Shown here: one piece after another, positions 60,589 to 64,000 of the stretch | Layout: every line of letters starts with the position of its first letter | How positions within the stretch are numbered: position 1 is the first letter of the stretch | Source of the DNA: Methylobacterium terricola | GTDB lineage: Bacteria > Pseudomonadota > Alphaproteobacteria > Rhizobiales > Beijerinckiaceae | Assembly (NCBI RefSeq): GCF_006151805.1 | Contig: NZ_VDDA01000002.1 | Span: 558,001 to 622,000, forward strand | Reading direction: 5' to 3' | Length of the DNA: 64,000 bases | Position numbers and translations under genes: made by a program | The notes under the pieces: model-generated | What the model was told of the DNA's origin: nothing | The model's input: only the letters and a program-made list of their open reading frames with translations | Databases searched by the model: none

Positions 60589-61308
60589 ATGCGGCGTTCC
60601 CTCGCGCCCGGTGCGTCCGAGGCGGCGCGGCTGGCTTCATGGACCGAACTCGACACCGGCCCGATCCCCGGCCGCAGCGGCTGTTTGCGCCTGGTGCGGC
60701 GCGACGACGAGTTCCTGATCGCGGTCGACGGGACGGAGCTGATGGGCAGCCATCGCAGCGGCTCGGAGCGGGAGCTCGCGACGCTCGCCTGCGCGGCCTT
60801 GCGGGACCATTCGGCACCGCGGGTGCTGATCGGCGGGCTCGGCATGGGCTTCACGTTGCGGGCGGCGCTCGGCGCCCTCGGGCCGCGAGCCCGGGTCGTG
60901 GTCGCCGAGCTGGTGCCGGCGGTGGTGGCCTGGGCCCGTGGCCCGCTCGCCCACGTGTTCGGCGACTGCCTCGACGACCAGCGGGTCGAGATCCGCGAGG
61001 GCGACGTCAACCGGGTGATCCAGTCCGGGCCGGAGGCCTGGGACGCCATCCTGCTCGACGTCGACAACGGCCCGCGCGGCCTGGTCAGCCGGGGCAACGA
61101 CCGGCTCTACGATGCCTGGGGCCTGAAGCGAGCCCGCTGGACCCTGCGGCCGGGCGGGGTGCTCGCCGTCTGGTCCGGCTGCCCGGACCGGAAATTCAAG
61201 GCGCGGCTGCAGCACACCGGCTTCTCGGTGGCCGAGCACCGCATCCGCGCCGAGCGCCGCGGGCGAACCCCGCACGTGGTCTGGATCGCGACGCGCCCCT
61301 CTCCGTAA
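60589..61308 (+). CDS. Spermidine-synthase-like SAM-dependent protein
   Basis: A 239-residue methyltransferase-fold protein of the spermidine-synthase-like type. The cofactor site is RVLIGGLGMGFTLRAALGAL (~81-100), with an acidic VVVAELVPAVVAWARG and AILLDVDNGPRGLVSRGND. These match the family of short SpeE-like proteins that lack a clear polyamine-binding domain. The start at 60589 is the Met before the conserved region; the ribosome-binding site is unclear. Role in polyamine synthesis is not shown. It follows the tRNA by 90 bases. Confidence 0.82.
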   Translation: MRRSLAPGASEAARLASWTELDTGPIPGRSGCLRLVRRDDEFLIAVDGTELMGSHRSGSERELATLACAALRDHSAPRVLIGGLGMGFTLRAALGALGPRARVVVAELVPAVVAWARGPLAHVFGDCLDDQRVEIREGDVNRVIQSGPEAWDAILLDVDNGPRGLVSRGNDRLYDAWGLKRARWTLRPGGVLAVWSGCPDRKFKARLQHTGFSVAEHRIRAERRGRTPHVVWIATRPSP

Positions 61309-61334
61309 GCCGCGCCGGTCTCAAGAGGCCGGGC

Positions 61335-61475
61335 TCAGCACGCGATGAGCAGGTGCGCCGCGATCACCAGGGTGATGGCGAGGGCGAGCGCGACGCTCAG
61401 GACGACCGGGGCGCGGCGCCCGGCATCCCCGGGCAGGCCCCTCGCGGGCATGATCTCGAACCCTGACCCAACCAT
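61335..61475 (-). CDS. Small single-span membrane protein (hypothetical)
   Basis: A 46-residue frame starting MVGSGFEIMPARGLPGDAGR, with one membrane helix in VVLSVALALAITLVIAAHLL. The Met at 61451 (after GGGTTCGAGATC) may be the true start, giving 38 residues. No family is recognised. It lies convergent to the spermidine-synthase-like gene. Weakly supported. Confidence 0.35.
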   Translation of the reverse strand: MVGSGFEIMPARGLPGDAGRRAPVVLSVALALAITLVIAAHLLIAC

Positions 61476-61959
61476 GACGACACGACTTGCTGACGGAGAG
61501 ATGATCGGCGTGTCGTAGCATATCTGGCGCATGAGGGTGCGGCAGGATGCGGCTCAGCGTCTCGAAGACTTGTCCCGGTGTCTCATCATATCGCCCGTTC
61601 CACGTCGTGGCAGCGCCTGGCGGAGGAGACGGTGCGCCCCGGCCCTGTCTTCCGGGCAGGTCGTCCGGCATGTCTTGCTGTTAGACGCTAGGGGCCGGCG
61701 GGAGCGGCAGGCCGCGCGCCGCCGGACGATCGCGGGCGCTTCTGCCGTCATCGCCTGTCTGCGCCGTCGACCGTCACTCGGGGGATGGTCGAGCCCGGCA
61801 TCGAGAAAGACGTTCACCATCCCGCGTCGCGGATTGACGTTAGGACCGAATTCCCGCATCGCCCGTGCCCCAGCGGTCGCGATTCCGACGGTCGCCTCGT
61901 CGCGCCGATCCGCCCTGGTTCGGAGGGCAACCGCACCGGGAGAGGCGGACGCTGTCACG
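61476..61959. other. 484-base gap upstream of the AraC gene
   Basis: No gene is supportable. A TTGACG-containing stretch near 61835-61860 might hold the AraC promoter, but no good -10 pairs with it. No repeats of note. Confidence 0.3.
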
Positions 61960-62985
61960 ATGTCGGGCCAGGACACGACCGATTTCAGGCTCGAGCGGCT
62001 CGCGGCGGAGCAGCGTTTCGCCCTCTGGCACGACCTGGTGCAGCCGCTGTTCCGGGTCAGCCTCGAGGAGGATTCCGCGGCGGGTTTCCGGGCCGAGATG
62101 CGGGCGGTCCCGGTTTCCGACGCCCTTCTCACGACCTGCACCTCGCAGGCCCAGGTCTTCGAGCGCAGCATGGCCGACGTCCGCAGTTCCGGCTGGGACC
62201 ACGTCGTGATCCAGCATTACGTCGACGGGGGCTTCACGGGCCTGTGCGGCGACCGGAGCGTGACGGTAGAGGCGGGCGACGTGAACGTCCTCGACCTCAA
62301 CCGCACCCTGCGCACCCGGGCTACGGACTTCGCCAACCTGACCCTGATCCTGCCGCGCGACCGGCTGCCGCTGGCGGCCTCCTACGACCTGCACGGGCGG
62401 GCGATCGGGCGGGGCAGTGCAATCGCGGCGGTGATCGGCAGCCACCTGCGCAGCCTGGCCGAGCACGCCCCCGCCCTGTCACCGATCGAGGCGAGCACCG
62501 CCCTCGAGGCCCTATGCCTGATGCTCTCGGGCAGCGACCTGCGGGAGGCCGATCCGCTGGTCCGCGCGGCCGCCAATGCCAGCGTGCACGAGCGGGTCTG
62601 CGCCTATATCGACCGGCACCTCGACGACCCGAGCCTCAACCCCGGCACCATCGCGGCGGCCTGCCGGGTGTCGCGGGCGAGCCTCTACCGGCTGTTCGGC
62701 TTCGAGGGCGGCGTCATGGCCTACCTCGCCGGGCGCCGGCTCGACCGGGCCTTCGCGACGCTGAGCCGGACGGATGGCGGCCGCAGCAGCATCGCGCAGG
62801 TGGCGTATCGCACCGGCTTCTCCAGCGAGACGCATTTCAGCCGCTCGTTCCGGACCCGCTTCGCGATGTCGCCGCGGGAGGCCCGCCGCCTCGCCCGCGA
62901 GGGGGTGCACCCGCCCGGTCCGGCACCCGGCCTCGGCCCTCAGGACTGGGTGCGGACGATGCGGCGGCTTCGCGAGGTGCTGTAG
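61960..62985 (+). CDS. AraC-family transcriptional regulator
   Basis: A 341-residue regulator. The N-terminal ~1-205 region is an AraC-type sensor domain (AAEQRFALWHDLVQPLFRVS, VEAGDVNVLDLNRTLRTRAT). The C-terminal AraC/XylS double helix-turn-helix has IAAACRVSRASLYRLFGFEG and SIAQVAYRTGFSSETHFSRS, with FRTRFAMSPREARR. The start at 61960 is the Met before the sensor; GGGAGAGGCGGACGC precedes it at some distance. No target genes are adjacent. Confidence 0.93.
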   Translation: MSGQDTTDFRLERLAAEQRFALWHDLVQPLFRVSLEEDSAAGFRAEMRAVPVSDALLTTCTSQAQVFERSMADVRSSGWDHVVIQHYVDGGFTGLCGDRSVTVEAGDVNVLDLNRTLRTRATDFANLTLILPRDRLPLAASYDLHGRAIGRGSAIAAVIGSHLRSLAEHAPALSPIEASTALEALCLMLSGSDLREADPLVRAAANASVHERVCAYIDRHLDDPSLNPGTIAAACRVSRASLYRLFGFEGGVMAYLAGRRLDRAFATLSRTDGGRSSIAQVAYRTGFSSETHFSRSFRTRFAMSPREARRLAREGVHPPGPAPGLGPQDWVRTMRRLREVL

Positions 62986-63012
62986 GCCACGCGTCCCCCG
63001 TGAACCCACCCC

Positions 63013-63354
63013 TCAGGGCAGCGCGCCGATCCGCTCCTTGGCGCGGGTCATGGTGTCCTCGCAGGCGCGCTCGTTGCCGGCGCGGTCCTGCTCCCGGGCC
63101 TTGGCGATGAGGTCTCGCGCCTCGGCGATCCGGCCCGGATTCGGGACCGTCGCAGGGTCGCTCGGCTTGCCCGCGGGCGGCGCATCCAAGGCCTTGGGCG
63201 AGCCCTGCGTCGTCGGCGTGCTGCCGGTCACCGCCGCGGCACCCGGGCTCTCGAGCCGGCGCTCGATCGTGGCGATCTGCTCCGCGCACGGCGTCGCGGC
63301 GGCAGCGGTGGCGAGCGGGATCAAGATCGATGCCCCGATCAGCGTGGCCCGCAT
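63013..63354 (-). CDS. Small secreted hypothetical protein
   Basis: A 113-residue exported protein. Signal peptide MRATLIGASILIPLATAAAA with cleavage near ATA/TPC. The mature part has one Cys near the N-terminus (TPCAEQIATIERRLES) and one near the C-terminus (NERACEDTMTRAKERI), which could form a disulfide between two helices. A Pro/Ala/Thr-rich linker separates them. The ATG at 63354 follows AGGAGGAGACCGCC, a very strong ribosome-binding site. No family is recognised. Confidence 0.7.
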   Translation of the reverse strand: MRATLIGASILIPLATAAAATPCAEQIATIERRLESPGAAAVTGSTPTTQGSPKALDAPPAGKPSDPATVPNPGRIAEARDLIAKAREQDRAGNERACEDTMTRAKERIGALP

Positions 63355-63481
63355 GGCGGTCTCCTCCTGCTTGAAGGCCGCCTCGTGCGGGCGGCAGCAG
63401 GAAACTGTCCGCCGGGGCGCCGGTTCGCCGACCCGGCTGCGGCGTCGATGTCGCATGCGGGCGGCGCGGCGGCCGCCGCTC

Positions 63482-63781
63482 TCAGTTCCGGTCGCCGCGG
63501 GCCGCCTCCTGGACCAGGCGCAGCACCTCGCGGCGGGTGTCGGGATCGGTGATCCGGTTGAAGGCCCGCAGCAGCTCGAGCGCCTGGCTTTCGGTCTCCA
63601 TGCTTCCCGGCATCATGTCCGGCCCCCCCGGCGCGGCGGGATCGGCCGCGGGATCGATCACCACCCCGAGCAGGGTCTCGATCTCACGCAGGCGGCGCGC
63701 CGAGAGGCTGACGCCGGACACGGCGGCGCCGCCGCGGGAGGATCGCGGCGACTTGCCGGGATCGAACACGCCATCGGTCAT
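63482..63781 (-). CDS. Small hypothetical protein
   Basis: A 99-residue soluble protein starting MTDGVFDPGKSPRSSRGGAA. Residues ~25-40 (LSARRLREIETLLGVVIDPA) and ~63-95 (ETESQALELLRAFNRITDPD, then TRREVLRLVQEAA) are helical. The second helix resembles short regulator C-terminal tails. The ATG at 63781 follows GGAGGGGCGT. No family is recognised. The 219 bases upstream to the end of the window hold no gene that I can support. Confidence 0.6.
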   Translation of the reverse strand: MTDGVFDPGKSPRSSRGGAAVSGVSLSARRLREIETLLGVVIDPAADPAAPGGPDMMPGSMETESQALELLRAFNRITDPDTRREVLRLVQEAARGDRN

Positions 63782-64000
63782 ACGCCCCTCCCGTTCCTCG
63801 CGCATCTTCCGACGAAGTGGATCCCCGATCGTCGCAGAAAACGCGGAATAATCAACGATTTAGAGCACCACGCGAGCGTGCCGGGTCAGGCGGCGCCCGA
63901 GAGCCCCGTCGCGCGGGGACGCACCGGGATTCGCACCCCGGGCCAGCCCGCGCTCGATAGAACACAGATTGTTGTCTCAGTCATTCGCAGACAAACAAGA

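Noticed and set aside
1..64000. CRISPR array, prophage or integrative element
   Set aside because: No regularly spaced repeats of 25-40 bases, no integrase, transposase or phage structural genes. The only mobile-looking feature is the short palindromic element.

Overview
The window is chromosomal DNA of a very GC-rich alphaproteobacterium of the order Hyphomicrobiales, most likely Methylobacterium or a close relative. The evidence is the almost uniform G/C third codon position, two MucR/Ros regulators, a ffh-rpsP-rimM block, a complete minCDE operon, the rdgB-rph-hrcA neighbourhood and many short alphaproteobacterial lineage genes. The genus is an inference from gene content; no rRNA gene is present. 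I see no prophage, integrase, transposase or CRISPR array. One tRNA, Thr(CGU), lies at 60423-60498.

Layout. 0.2-4.1 kb: a large modular double glycosyltransferase. 4.4-8.1 kb: a coiled-coil protein, a Cys-rich mini-protein, and the SRP/ribosome genes ffh, rpsP and rimM. 8.5-17 kb: two MucR paralogs, each behind an AT-rich control region, flanking a cation-efflux transporter, an HD-GYP response regulator/hybrid kinase pair and a charged helical protein (DUF6481). 17-31 kb: a Kef/YbaL-type antiporter, small Methylobacterium-type proteins, a metNIQ methionine importer, an aldo/keto reductase, a divergent ohrR-ohr peroxide module, rdgB-rph, a His-rich secreted protein, hrcA and a solitary SF2 helicase. 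31-39 kb: a DUF533 protein, minCDE with a CtrA-like upstream site, a chemoreceptor, and a yjfL-yjfM-yjfC-like operon (DUF350, DUF1190, glutathionylspermidine-synthase-like ATP-grasp). 39.5-42 kb: a truncated PH-domain gene ending in a small palindromic MITE-like element, then small membrane proteins and a Gfo/Idh/MocA oxidoreductase.

42.4-54.6 kb is an exopolysaccharide locus of the Wzx/Wzy type in three transcription units: GT4 and GT26 transferases (+); FemAB-like, flippase, polymerase, Wzc-like chain-length protein and a secreted beta-helix protein (-); and a NodB-type deacetylase with a further GT4 (+). Neither a priming transferase nor a Wza-type outer-membrane exporter is in the window. 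54.7-64 kb is ordinary chromosome: an Lrp regulator, folC, an amidotransferase-lrgA-lrgB operon, a TerB-like protein, the tRNA, a spermidine-synthase-like protein, an AraC regulator and two small hypotheticals.

The most interesting signals are: a shared 10-base motif near both zinc-ligand-poor mucR genes; the MITE-like element that ends the PH-domain gene; a hairpin whose arms contain both stop codons of a convergent pair; the repeat-bearing double glycosyltransferase; a Wzc homolog with a degenerate P-loop; and several short direct or tandem repeats with periods near 15 bases. The long overlapping antisense reading frames are by-products of GC-rich codon usage and were left out.
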